Part shown: positions 10,213 through 21,100 of the stretch, one piece after another
Numbering within the stretch: the stretch's first letter is position 1
Layout: every line of letters begins with the position of its first letter
Assembly (NCBI GenBank): GCA_024220525.1
Contig: JAMYWO010000109.1
Span: 21,000-53,021, forward strand
Direction: 5' to 3'
DNA from: Cochliopodium minus
Lineage: Eukaryota; Discosea; Himatismenida; Cochliopodiidae
DNA length: 32,022 nucleotides
Program-made: the position numbers and the translations under genes
Notes under the pieces: model-generated
Seen by the model: the letters and a program-made list of their open reading frames with translations, nothing else
The model's database searches: none
What the model was told of the DNA's origin: nothing

Positions 10213-10950
10213 TTAATAAAGGGTATTTAAATTTCTTTCAACATCCAAATTGTTTGTGAGATCCAAATTGAGATTACCACCAGACAGATAACAATCTATA
10301 TCGTTAAAAAGTGTATCTGTTTTCTCAATGTTAATGTTGAAATCCCAGTTGAAATCAGAAGGAGAAAATGTGATTGTTTCTTCCAAAGATGTGCTGCCAT
10401 CATTTGAATAATTATTATTTTCTTCTATTTTTATTCTTTTAGCGGAGTTTTCAATAGGAATATAATTTAATATATTTGAATTATTAATATCTTCATTCAA
10501 GTTATTATTTTCAAATAACTCTTTTATATCTTCATTCACATTATTATCTATTCCCATGATTTTTTCATAGATGCTTTTCTTTGTCGGGATTTCAATAGAA
10601 AAGTTATTAGACTCATTCTTCTCTATGGATTCCTTTTTGGTGAATGGCCTCCCTCTTTTTTTGATTGGATTCACTTCACATTTAATTCTCTTCTTTGTAC
10701 ATACATAGCAAGAAGGGAAAGTTTTATCACACTAAAAGAAAGAATTTCCGATAAACGTAAATAAACAAAATTTATAAAATTTGATAATGAAAATAAGGTT
10801 ACCTTGTGATGATATTTTGTACAGAATTTGCATGCAATTATCTAAAAATTAATATTTTTTTAAAAATTAATTTTAATTTTTTTTCAAGATTTTTATTTCC
10901 ATTACATGTTTGTTGGGTTTCTGTTGTTCTTGTTTTCTAATCAATTTCAT
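10213..10950 (-). CDS. Zn(II)2Cys6 binuclear-cluster transcription factor
   Basis: Three exons on the minus strand: 10950-10906, 10841-10803, 10731-10213; 200 residues. Residues about 19-45 give an exact C-x2-C-x6-C-x6-C-x2-C-x6-C pattern: CKFCTKYHHKC, then SCYVCTKKRIKC. It is built across an intron, with two Cys in exon 2 and four in exon 3. It is followed by a basic arm (PIKKRGRPFTKK) that also looks like an AT-hook, fitting DNA contact. The rest is acidic and Asn/Ser-rich with hydrophobic Phe/Trp/Leu positions (SPSDFNWDFNINIEKTDTLF), as in activation domains. Gal4-type clusters are mostly fungal but occur in dictyostelids. No fungal middle-homology domain is present, so this is a short member. 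Targets are unknown. Confidence 0.85.
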
Positions 10951-11423
10951 CTTTTTTTTTATTTGAGTCTGTTTTTGGATTTTTTTGATGATTTTTTTTT
11001 TATTTTTTTTTTTTTATTTTTTTTAATTTGGATTTGTGAAAACTTTGATTTACTTCAGATGAAGATAATAAAATAATCTTTGTTGATATTTAATAAATTT
11101 TAATAATTATAATTAATCTTTATTTTTTTTTTTTTTCAAATTTGTAAATCAAATGTTTGAATTTTAAAACTTCCTTAAAATAAATTTCTTAAAGTAAAAT
11201 CAAAGTTTTCACATTCTTTCAAAAATTTTTGTAAATATATTGATTTTTATTAATTTATTTTATAAAAGACAAATGAAAACACGAATGTAATTTAAGTAAA
11301 ATAAGATTAGATTTGAAATTGAATTTAAAGCATAAATATTTTTAAATTTTCTTCAATAAAAGGTTTTTAAGAGAAAAAAAAAAATAAAAAAAATTGTTTA
11401 GAGGATAATTAAAACTGAAGAAT
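10951..11423. promoter_or_regulatory. Divergent promoter region
   Basis: 473 bp lie between the starts of the Zn2Cys6 regulator (minus) and the S51 peptidase (plus). It is rich in T10-17 and A runs, with a 15-base A-rich stretch close to the peptidase start. I see no gene in it. Confidence 0.5.
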
Positions 11424-12351
11424 ATGAAATTTTATCTTTCTTCATATAAAGTGGGAGAAAAATCTTTTGCTTTAGAACTCAAGGAGATGATAAAAAACAA
11501 AAAGATAGCCTATATCTCAAATGCATTAGATTCAAAGAGTATAAGCAATGAAAAAAGAGAGATGGCAAGGAATAATAACTTTAATGATTTGAAGAATTTG
11601 GGTATTGAAGCAGAATGGATAGATCTGAAAGATTATTTCGGAAAAGAAAATGATTTGGAAAGGAAATTGGACGAAATTGGATCGGTATGGATCAATGGTG
11701 GGAACACATTCATCTTAATGATGGCCATGAGATTAAGTGGAATGGATAAATATCTCCATAAAAATTTGAATAACAGCAAGTAAGAAAAAACAAATTTACT
11801 TTTTGTTTGAAATCATGAAACATTTCTTTCAAATCACCCATTTATAAAGTTTTGTATATGCTGGTTATTCTGCTGTAAAAAAACATCCTCAATATTCCTT
11901 TATTACAAAATTCATAATTATACAATATCCGTAATTCTGACATCTATCCATAATCAAAGAATTTAATATAAAATTTAAAAAGAAATTTCAAATTTTGAAT
12001 TAATTTCCTTTTTTTTTAAACTAAATAAGGCCATATGTTGCTTGGCAAAAGATTTCAAATCCCTTCAAATAGTTGACAATCCTAATGACTTTCCATATGA
12101 AAGCGTTCAAAAAGTTAATTGGGAGGGATTAGGCTTTCTTGACTACATGATATTGCCTCACTACAAATCAGGTTAAAATAATTTGAAAAAAAACTTTTTT
12201 ATTTTAAACTTGTTTAATCGAAAACAAAGATCATCCTGAAACTAAACTGATAGATCAAGAAGTTGAATATTGTGAAAAGAACAATATCCCTTTTAAAACT
12301 TTGAGTGATGGTCAAGTTATAATTTCTCAATATCCTAACCTAAACAAATAA
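11424..12351 (+). CDS. Peptidase S51 family protein (dipeptidase E-like)
   Basis: Four exons: 11424-11779, 11850-11874, 12030-12171, 12230-12351; 214 residues, close to PepE length. Features of the S51 fold are KFYLSSYKVG, KIAYISNA, EWIDLKDY and VWINGGNTFILM (the conserved GGNT). The nucleophile elbow follows in YAGYSAAICCLA, where the Ser of G-x-S-A-G is kept but the last Gly is Ala. ILPHY supplies the likely catalytic His. The short 25-base exon 2 carries the nucleophile Ser. The family hydrolyses dipeptides starting with Asp, or related substrates. The Gly-to-Ala change rests on the donor GTAAAA directly after GCT; an alternative join was not found. Confidence 0.85.
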
Positions 12352-13190
12352 ATTCTTTTTTTTTACTTCGAATTTTTTGAGCCAAATTTGATTATTCAAA
12401 TAAAATATCGTTAAAAATTTAATTAAATAAAATTGAAAAAAAAATTTCAAAAGTGAGTTAAACATCAAAGGATATTCAACAAAATCAAAAATCTAATAAC
12501 CAATCTATTTAAGAATATTAATATTTGGTAAATGTTTTATACTTTAATTTATAAACCTTTTTTTTAAAACCTTTTTATTTTTTGATTTTAGTTGCATAAA
12601 CTTTTAAAAGCTTGTTTATGAATTCTCTTTTCACAAATAAAAGGTAAATAAATATTCTATTTCAGTTTTTTACATTCTTTATTGAATTTTCACTTTATTT
12701 GAAATTATCATTCAAGTTTTTTTAATCATCCTTTTTAGAAAAAAAATATATACAAGATTCTTTGAATAATTAAGATAATCATAATTCTTTGAAAATTTGC
12801 GCCATTTTGATTTTAATAATTAATTTTAATATCTTTTTTGCCAAACAATTCAACCAAATAGATTGTTGTATACTCAAGTAATAAACATTTTTTTTTTTGA
12901 AAACATGGTGAATCCACATAAATAAAATTTTTTTTTTTTTATATTTTTCTCCTCTTTCCAATAAATTATAAAAAAATTAATATTTTTTATTTTTTTTTTA
13001 TACTGAATTAAGATCATTTTTCTTTTGTTGAATAAAATAAAGGATACACTATTAAATACTTTCTTTTTTTTGTTCAAAATTTTTTTATTTTTTTTTCCTA
13101 TTGTACATTATACACTATCATGCAAAAGGATTTTTTTTACAAAAATTCTTTTTTTTTTATTCCCTATAGTTTGTTCCCCACCCTCTTTTT
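12352..13190. other. Gene-poor AT-rich intergenic region
   Basis: About 840 bases of A/T runs with many stops in all frames. I found no coding exon, RNA gene or transposon remnant I would defend. Short ORFs here are Lys/Phe/Ile-rich products of A/T runs. Confidence 0.6.
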
Positions 13191-13418
13191 TTATATTTCA
13201 GGATCAGATTCGAAATAAAGTTTTCTTTTTGCCCTATTTCTAAAAATTAATTGATAATCTTGTTTATCTTGATTTCTAAGTATCCTATCATGAAATGGCG
13301 CATCTGGTGTTATTTTGGCATTATTTTCGTTATTATCATTATCTTTATCATAAGATCTTTTCTTTTTTATAGTTGGAGTATTTGGTGTATTGTTATTATT
13401 AATTGAATGATTATTCAT
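13191..13418 (-). CDS. Hypothetical 75-residue protein
   Basis: A single ORF on the minus strand with ATG at 13418 after an A-run and an upstream AT-rich TATATAA stretch. The N-terminal half is Asn/Thr/Lys/Asp-rich (KKKRSYDKDNDNNENN). The C-terminal part (DAPFHDRILRNQDKQDYQLI, then FRNRAKRKLYFE) is of ordinary complexity with alternating charged and hydrophobic residues, which suggests a real short helical protein, perhaps nuclear because of the basic patches. I recognise no family. No splice signals are needed. Confidence 0.5.
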   Translation of the reverse strand: MNNHSINNNNTPNTPTIKKKRSYDKDNDNNENNAKITPDAPFHDRILRNQDKQDYQLIFRNRAKRKLYFESDPEI

Positions 13419-14001
13419 CCTATTTTTTTTTTTTATATATTTTTTTTATTTTATGCAGCTTTGTTTTTTTTTGTTAAAGAATATATTATGTGTAATTCTA
13501 ATTACCAATTCACAAAATTAGCTAATTATTATAATTTGTGCTTTATTATAAAGAATTTACTTAATTATTATACAAAAAAGCTGAAAATAAATAAATAAAT
13601 AAGTATAAAAATTATTATTTAATAAGTAAATTTAGAAAAATAATTTTTAAATACGGAAAATACTTAAAAATATTTATATAACCCTTATATTTTAAAGATC
13701 AAGATTGAAACAAAGAAGTATATTTTATCAGGATCTTCTTTTGACTTTCAACATCAAAGAACAAAATAAAAAAAAGGCATAAAGAAAATGTAGAAAAAAA
13801 AAATAGAAAGAAAATTTTGTTTTTACCAAAATGTGAGTTTTTACCCAAATGCATCAAACAAGATATAAATTGTGAATTGAAAAGGATTTTATATTTTTTT
13901 TTTAAAATTAACTTTAGAAAAGATGTGAACTAGAAGATATAATTTTTAAAAAAAAATATCAAGAATGAGTGTCAAAAAAATAAAGACAGATTAAAAAAAA
14001 A
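13419..14001. promoter_or_regulatory. Divergent intergenic region
   Basis: This lies between the small minus-strand ORF and the galactosyltransferase start. It is AT-rich with long A-runs just before the plus-strand ATG. I see no gene or known site. Confidence 0.5.
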
Positions 14002-15302
14002 ATGAAAGAAGAGATCCTGAAGGTGAAATATTTGTTTTATCTGTTAGTTGCATTTGTATTATATTGTGTGTTAATAAGACCCTGGAATCACAAAGGAGAT
14101 GGCCAGAATCTTGATCTGAAATTAGTTTGTTGGATGCCAATCATAAGAGAAGAGATAGAAACAGGGTTGGAGATTAAGAATAATGGATGGGGCAAGTGTA
14201 AATTGCTTTTTTTTTTTTTTATTTTATTTTAAATTTGGTGATTTTTATTGTTCATATTTTTATTGATGAAAAAAAAGACTGCAAAGAATTTTTATTGCTT
14301 TCTGATTTTGAAGATGAGAAGAATAATATCCATGATATAACAAATGTCATCCATCTTGAGAGAACAGAATCCTATGATGATCTCGCTTTGAAAATATATC
14401 ATTGCTGGGCGTATCTATATGAGAAATACTATCACGATAAAGACTCTATCTTTTTAAAGGCGGATACTGATACATATATGATCATGGATAACTACAAGAA
14501 ATTCATCTCGAGGTTCGATATATCGATCCCATTTTACATAGGGAGGAACATGAAAGAATATGAGAACACAGATATCCAATATAATCAAGGAGGGGCAGGG
14601 ATAACTATCAATCATGCCACATTAAGATTAATGATAAATCAATTTAATCTCCCAAACGATTCACCAAACAAAGTGAGAGAATGTACTGAAGATTTTTTCA
14701 AAGCAATAAAAAGAGAAGATTTAGCAAGTAAAATGAAAAATTAATTTTTTTTTTTTATTCAAGATATTCACCTAATTTTCCAATAAAAAAACATAAAAAG
14801 TTGGATTATGTTTGAAAGAGCTCGGAATCAATCCTGCTTTCACTAGGGACGACAAAGACAGGGTGAGTTCACAATTCTCATTTTTTAAAAAGTTTATTCT
14901 ATGAAAAAAAATCCATTGAAAATAAAAAATGAAAAATAAAAATCCATTCAAAAAAAAAACAAAAGCAAAACAATAAAAAACAAAAACAAAAACAAAAAAT
15001 AAAAATAAATATTGTAATTTCCCTTTTAGGAACTTTTTATGTACTATGGAGTTGAAAAATATTACTACACAAAAATGGAGGACTCTGACAAAGATCATTG
15101 GTTCAAAATTTTTTTTTTAAATTAAAAATTAAAAATTATTCTTTTTTTTTTTTTTGATAGGTACAAAACAATTTCTTTCAACAACAAATTTGGGCCAGAT
15201 TGTTGCTCTCCTTTGGCCTGTTCTTTCCATAAAATAACTAGAGAGTTTCAAAAACAAAAGTTGGTTTATAATAACATAAAAGAGCAGTGGGAGTGGGGAT
15301 AA
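14002..15302 (+). CDS. Core 1 beta-1,3-galactosyltransferase-like protein (GT31)
   Basis: Five exons: 14002-14197, 14278-14727, 14819-14862, 15030-15100, 15161-15302; 300 residues. It has type II Golgi topology: a short basic tail (MKEEILKVK), then a membrane anchor (YLFYLLVAFVLYCVLI). The catalytic domain shows the family landmarks GWGKYCKEFLLLSDF (TWG..C..L.F.S in C1GALT1) and the metal-binding DxD in FLKADTDTYMIMDN. It also has YNQGGAGITINHATL, then CTEDFF, and a C-terminal CCSPLACSFH, which is the CCS...SFH signature of C1GALT1. Exon joins at GWGK|Y and DH|W restore conserved residues. Known family members add Gal to O-GalNAc or related acceptors. The acceptor here is unknown, since O-GlcNAc-type mucin glycans are usual in Dictyostelium. 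Slightly shorter than the animal enzyme. Confidence 0.85.
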
Positions 15303-15412
15303 TAATAAAAATAAAAGTGTACTTTAAGTGGAACAAAAAAATCAATAAAAAAAAAATTATTTATTAAAAATACAAAAATAATTTGTTCAAAAAATAAAAT
15401 AAAATATACAAA

Positions 15413-17184
15413 TCAAAATTTCAACAAATTTTTAAGTTCCAAATTAACATTAACTCTCTCAGCATTGTTCAAAGTCAAAACCTTCTTTTTGTCCATCGTG
15501 ATGAAAAAATAAAAGTTTTGAAGGTAAAGACTGCTCACTATTTTGTTTTGCTCGGTGCTGTTGAGTTTAAAAAAAGTTTCCAAACCCATTTTCAAAAGTT
15601 TTTCGTTAAGAAACTTGGTTGCTTCTGAGTCCCAAATAGATTCAGCATCACTGTATAAAAAAAAAATTTTTTATTTCATATTTTTTGATTTTTATTTTTT
15701 TATTTTTATTTTTTAAATTTTATTTTTTACAACATGTTTTTTTAATTTTTATTTCATATTTTTTGAATTTTTTAGTTTTTTTACCTAATTTCCCAAGTAA
15801 TTTTATTGTTAATCACTCTGCAGCCAGAGAAAAACGCCTTTGAGATAATAGTCTGGTTAGATTCCAGTTCTTTGAGGAGTTTATGGTAATGAAATGTTTC
15901 TGAATTCAAAAAGCTGCTCAACACAGAAACTAATTAAAATTAAAATAAAAAAATAAAATAAAATAAAATAAAATTATTAAATAAAATTTAAATAATAAAA
16001 ATAAATTTTAAAAATTTATTTTTTTACTATTATGTATTGTTCCTTTGCATATTATTTGTTTGTTTGTATGCTTTATTTGTTCGAAGAATACGTAGTGGTT
16101 TTCCTCCAAGTGATTGTTGTTGATGTGATCTTGAGTACAAATTATTTTTTTGATATGAGTCTCATCAGAAACTTCCAAAATACATTCTCTGCAATCTTTA
16201 TTGGAATTTATCTGTTAAAAAATTAAAAAAAAAATAAATAAAAAATAAATAAAATTAAAAAATTAAAAAATAAAAAATTTTAAATCAATAAAAATAAAAA
16301 AATAAAAATAAAAAAATAAAAATAAAAATAAAAAATAAAATAAAAATTAAAAATCAATAAAAATTAAAAATACAATTCTAGTGATTTTTCCTAACAAAGA
16401 AATGTTTTTTTGTTTCTCAAAATTTTTAAAGTACAAACGCTCATCAACTACATCATTTTCATAGGACTCGGAATAAGGCTTGACGAAAACGACAGTACTT
16501 TTACTGAAATAGAAACAATCTCTCGCATCACGATACTCTGGATTATAGATGTACAGATGATCTTTTTTCTTTTAATTTTAATACAGATTTTTTAATCAAA
16601 AATGAAAATTATAAAATTAAATTTAACAACAAACATTAATTATAAAAATAAATTTTTAAATTAAAATGAAAATTATTAAATTTAATATTAATAATTAAAA
16701 AATAAATTTTTTAAAAAAATTGAAATATTCCTTTTATTTTTTTAAAAATATTTAATTTTATTTTTTTAAAAATTTTATTTACCTTGAACAAACTGAGAAA
16801 AAAAATGAAATCACGCTCAAAATAAAAGCGGATAGTTTTGTTGGTAGCTTCTTCTTTAAGTACAGCACGAGACTGTTCGTAATAATGTTCGTACTTTGAT
16901 TTTTTTTCAACGGTGAACTTGAAAAGACAATTTCTGCGTCCCCATTCAAAATTAGACAGGTTTTTCGAAAGTTGTTCAATATCTTTGAAATTCATGATGA
17001 TCGCAAAGTTATTTTTGGTGAAGATTTCGTTTTCGTAGACTTTGAAGTTGACGAATCTTATTTTGGTGCCTTTTTGGATTGTGTAGTTGAAAGGTGCTTC
17101 TATCAACTTGCTCCGGATCATCCATTCTAGCTTGTTCTCCTTTTCTGTTTTAATTCCACTTTTTTTTTTAACGTAATAAAAAAT

Positions 17185-17219
<35 letters not shown>

Positions 17220-18028
17220 TAAATTAAAAATAAAAAATAAAAAGTAAAAATTAAAAATAAAAAATTAAAAATTAAAAATTAAAAATTAAAAATTAAAAAA
17301 ACTGATAAACCGTTTTTTTTTTTACATTGTTCCGCTGTCACTTAGTTTTAAAATATCAAAACCCGACTCCAAGTCCAAGGTTATTTCTTCCACCTCCACT
17401 TCAATGATGTGATCAGGGGATTGTTGAAAATTGTCTCTTTTGATGGTGGTGATAGTCTTGAGCTGCTCGGAGGAGATTCCCTTCATTTGGAAGTATGATT
17501 CTTCCTCCCATAGCTTCTGTAGTTCATTTCTTATCATCGGTAAAGTGATCCCTTGTGGATAGCTCTTCATGAACTCTATCAGCCGAAGACATACCCTTTT
17601 AAAGGTTGGAATAGATAGTGATTTCAAAAAAAAAAAAAAAAAAAATTTCAACAAATTAAATTTACCAATTCCTGGAAAATAAAGTATTGTTTAAAATTTA
17701 TATTTTGATTATGGATGCTATTAAAGATGGAGATAAGGATATCTCTATTTATTGAACAATTCCAAATTTATTTGATTACAATAAAAATTATTATATACTC
17801 AAAATCCCAATATAATTTTCTTTTATAGATTTATCCATTCGATATATCCATCCTCAATAATTACCATGGAACATATTTATTTGATACTTGGCTCACATTT
17901 TGATATGAGCAAGAGATCCTCTCAGAATCATCAATTGCTCTCTTGTTTTCTATTTTGGATCTGATATGATCAATTTGTTTGTTGAAGATTTCAAATATAA
18001 CATCATGTTTCTGCTTTATATGTTTCAT
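15413..18028 (-). CDS. OB-fold-like single-stranded DNA-binding protein (RPA/RADX type?)
   Basis: Minus-strand exons: 18028-17865, (possible 6-base exon 17671-17666), 17595-17326, 17158-16783, 16568-16374, 16211-16028, 15929-15785, 15650-15413; 523 residues, or 525 with the microexon. All phases agree. Residues about 56-90 look like a winged helix (CLRLIEFMKSYPQGITLPMI). Later segments look like consecutive OB folds: IEAPFNYTIQKGTKIRFVNF, and LLGKITRIINSNKDCRECIL followed by VSDETHIKKIIC. The latter matches the strand pattern of RPA-type OBs (G-K-V-T-R-I, then an I-L-E-V-S-D-x-T pair). Three or more such modules would fit RADX, RPA1 or CTC1-like proteins. No zinc motif of RPA DBD-C is seen. 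The name is tentative. The first exon (MKHIKQKHDVIFEIF...) could instead be a separate small gene, but the next exon has no ATG of its own. Confidence 0.55.
16212..16373. repeat. AAAAAT-type low-complexity intron
   Basis: Intron of the OB-fold gene consisting of irregular AAAAAT/AAAATAAA units on the plus strand. Confidence 0.85.
17159..17325. repeat. AAAAAT/AATTAAAA low-complexity intron
   Basis: Intron of the OB-fold gene with tandem AAAAAT and then AAATT units on the plus strand. Confidence 0.85.
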
Positions 18029-18167
18029 CTCAATTTTATTTTTTTTTTTAATTTATTTTCAAAAGTGTTATGAAAAAGGAAAAAGTTTTTTTTTGACAGC
18101 AAAGAAAATAATTTTAAATTTTTAATCAATAAAAAAAGATCAAAAAGCAAAACAAAATAAATACAAT

Positions 18168-21100
18168 TCACTCATCTTCCCCCTCTCCTTCAGCTTCAGC
18201 TTCTCCTTCATTAAAATAAATAAATAATTAAAAAAAATTTAAAAAATTGTTTATTTTTAAATTAAGTATGTATTTACCTTCACCTTCGCCTTCACCTTCA
18301 ACTATTTCGTCACCTTCACCTTCGCCGTCACCTTCGACTTCACCTTCACCTTTTATGAATTAATATGTTAAAGAGAAAGTTAATTAAAAACCAAGTAAAC
18401 TTTACCTTCTCCCTCTCCTTCTCCTTCACCTATTTCGTCACCTGCTCCTTCTCCCTCTCCTTCTTAATTAAAAAATAAATGAAAAAAATTGAAAACAAAA
18501 AAAAAAATATAAAAATATTATTACCTTCCCCTTCACCCTCTCCCTCGCCTTCTCCTTTTAAAAAAATAAAAATAAAAATTTAAAATTTAAAAACAAAAAA
18601 TGATAACTAAAAAATCTTATTACCTTCACCCTCACCTTCACCTTCACCCTCGCCTTCTCCCTCACCTTCATCCTCTCCGACATCACAAATAATCATGTTT
18701 TCGTTTTCATCTTCCTCCTCAACAGGCTTCTTCTTGTAAAACTTGGGACAAGTCTCAATCTCAAAAACAGCAGTAACCAAAGAAGGAGTCTGAATATTCT
18801 TCAAACTTTCATCCTTAGAATCCTCCAAACCCCTGTTGTGTGTCCACTTTGAAATATCGTTTTGTCTTGCGAGAGGATCCATGTTCAAATCTTGTTCTAT
18901 CTTTTCAACCCAACAGCTGCAGTTGATGAGATCGTGGGTGTCGCTGTCTGTGTGACAGTTCAATGTGAATATGTCTTTGAGTTCTTCTTTGCTGAAATGC
19001 GATTTGGAGAAAGAAGAGTCAACAACAGAACGAGACAAACCTAAAATTAAATTTATAATTTAATTTTGTTTTTTAATTTTTTGAATTTTTAATTTTTAAT
19101 GAATTAATTTTTAATTTCTTTTTTTTTTTCTCACCTGTTTTGGCTAACTGTCTTTGGAATATTTTCTCTTCAATGGTACCAGTGGTGAGGAACCTGTAGA
19201 GGTAAACCTTTTTCTTTTGCCCATCTCTCCAAATTCTCGCCATGGCTTGTTTATCTATTCATTTTCAAAAAAATAAAATAAAATTAAAAATTATGACTTT
19301 AAAAAAGATTTTCGGAAAAAATGTTTAAGGAAAAAATATTTAAATAAAATATAAACTTTTATAAAAATATTTTACCTGTAGCCGGATTCCAATCTGAATC
19401 AAATAAAATCAAACGGTTGGCACCAATCAAGTTCAAACCAACACCACCTGCTTTGGAAGACAAGAGGAACACAAAGTAATCAGGAGAGTTGTTGAAGATG
19501 TCGACGTATTTTTGTCTTGTCTCGGAATTTGTGGATCCGTCCAATCTCAGAAACTTGTAGTTCTTCTCTTGACAAAACATTTCCAAGATGTTTAGTGTCT
19601 TGACAGAAAGAGACACCAGAACAAATTTGTCATCAGAGTTTTGTTTAACTTCTGTTAACAACTATTTCGATTATGAACAAAATAAAAAAACAAATTAAAA
19701 AAACAAAAATGAAAAAATTTTAAAAACAAAAGATATTAAATAAAAATAAAAAAGTAATAAAGCAAATAATGAACAAAAATAAAAAGTACAAATAAAAACA
19801 TTAAAAAAGTCAAAAATAATAAAACAAAACAAAAAATAAAGATGAAAAACTTTGGATAAAAAATTTGAAAATAAAAACATTTGAATTTAAAAAAAAATAC
19901 TTCTGCAAGAACTTGCATTTTTCCAGAATAATGAACGAGGGATTTCTTTTTGTCATAGTCTTCAGGGAAGGTAGCATTAGCAAAGCCATAGTTCACCTCC
20001 TCGTCCTCCTTGCCTTCCTGCTGTTGCTTAGTCTCTTGAACTCTGTCGTAAATGAGATGAGGATGATTACAAAGTTGCTGCAAAGCAAGCATGCAATCCA
20101 AAGCAAAAGACTTTGTGCCCGAAAGAATTTGGTTGACAGCTTTAGATTGCAAATAGTAGTCGTAAAGCTCTTCTTGAAGAGGAGCAGCTCTACAGAATAC
20201 GACTTGCTCTATTTTTGGTGGGAGATACTCGATTAACAAGTCGGAGGTACGTCTCAAGATGAAGGGCTGAGTTATTTTACCGATTTGGTTGAACTTTTCC
20301 TCTCCCGTGTTGAGTTGCTTCAAGCTGGCGTTAGTATCTCTACTGATCATGATGGGTTTCTCGAAGAAGTTGGTGAAAGACTTCATGGTACCTTTTTAAA
20401 AAAAAAAGAATTTAAATAAAAATATTTTTAAAAATTCATTAAATAATTTTTTTATAAAAAAAGAAATTAAATTTAAAAAATTTAAAAGATTTCAAAAAAA
20501 GATTTATGGTGTTACCCAAAACATTAGGGTTACAAAAATCTACCATTGCAAAAAACTCTGTTAGATCGTTTTGCATAGGAGTACCTGTCAAAATCACTCT
20601 TCTCCTTGTGGGGATCAGCTTGACTGCTTTATAGATTTGAGAGTTTGTATTTTTGATCTTGTGCCCTTCGTCCAAGATGACCAGACCTATTGTATCTCCC
20701 AATTGTATGATAGCTTCTTTTTGGAGTCTGTATTTGTCGTAGGAGATGATCAATACTTGTTTTAAAGGAGATGTTGAGAAATCTTTGATGAGTTCTTTCA
20801 CTTTGGAAGCTGACAAATCTCCAACAGCCACTGGTGTCAATTTATTTGGGAGCCATCTTTTTCATTTTAAAGAATATTTTTAAAATTTAATAAAATTGTC
20901 AAGAATATTTTTTTAAAATTATTTTTTAATTATTTATAAAAAGAAGATCACCTTTTAAACTCTTTCACCCAATTGTTAATAAGAGACGTTGGAGTGATGA
21001 TCAAGACTTTCTTACAAACTGCCTTTCTATGTGGTCCTTTTAGTACAAAAGATCAAATTAAATAATAAATAAAATAAATTAAAAAAGAAAAAAAAACCAG

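Noticed and set aside
12620-12772. Possible two-exon mini gene (MNSLFTNKR joined to KKIYTRFFE)
   Set aside because: Splice borders fit, but 18 residues in A/T runs with no family or context is too weak.
12779-13243. Several ORFs of 60-75 codons on both strands
   Set aside because: They are made of Lys/Phe/Ile codons from A- and T-runs and overlap each other; no start context or motif.
17865-18028. Separate 55-residue gene (MKHIKQK... ending in Trp and TAA)
   Set aside because: Possible, but the following OB-fold exon has no ATG of its own and the GTAATT donor here joins it in phase; kept as its first exon.
18168-18680. CRISPR-like or satellite array
   Set aside because: The regular CTTCACC/CTTCTCC units are Gly-Glu codons of RAD54 exons, not direct repeats with spacers.
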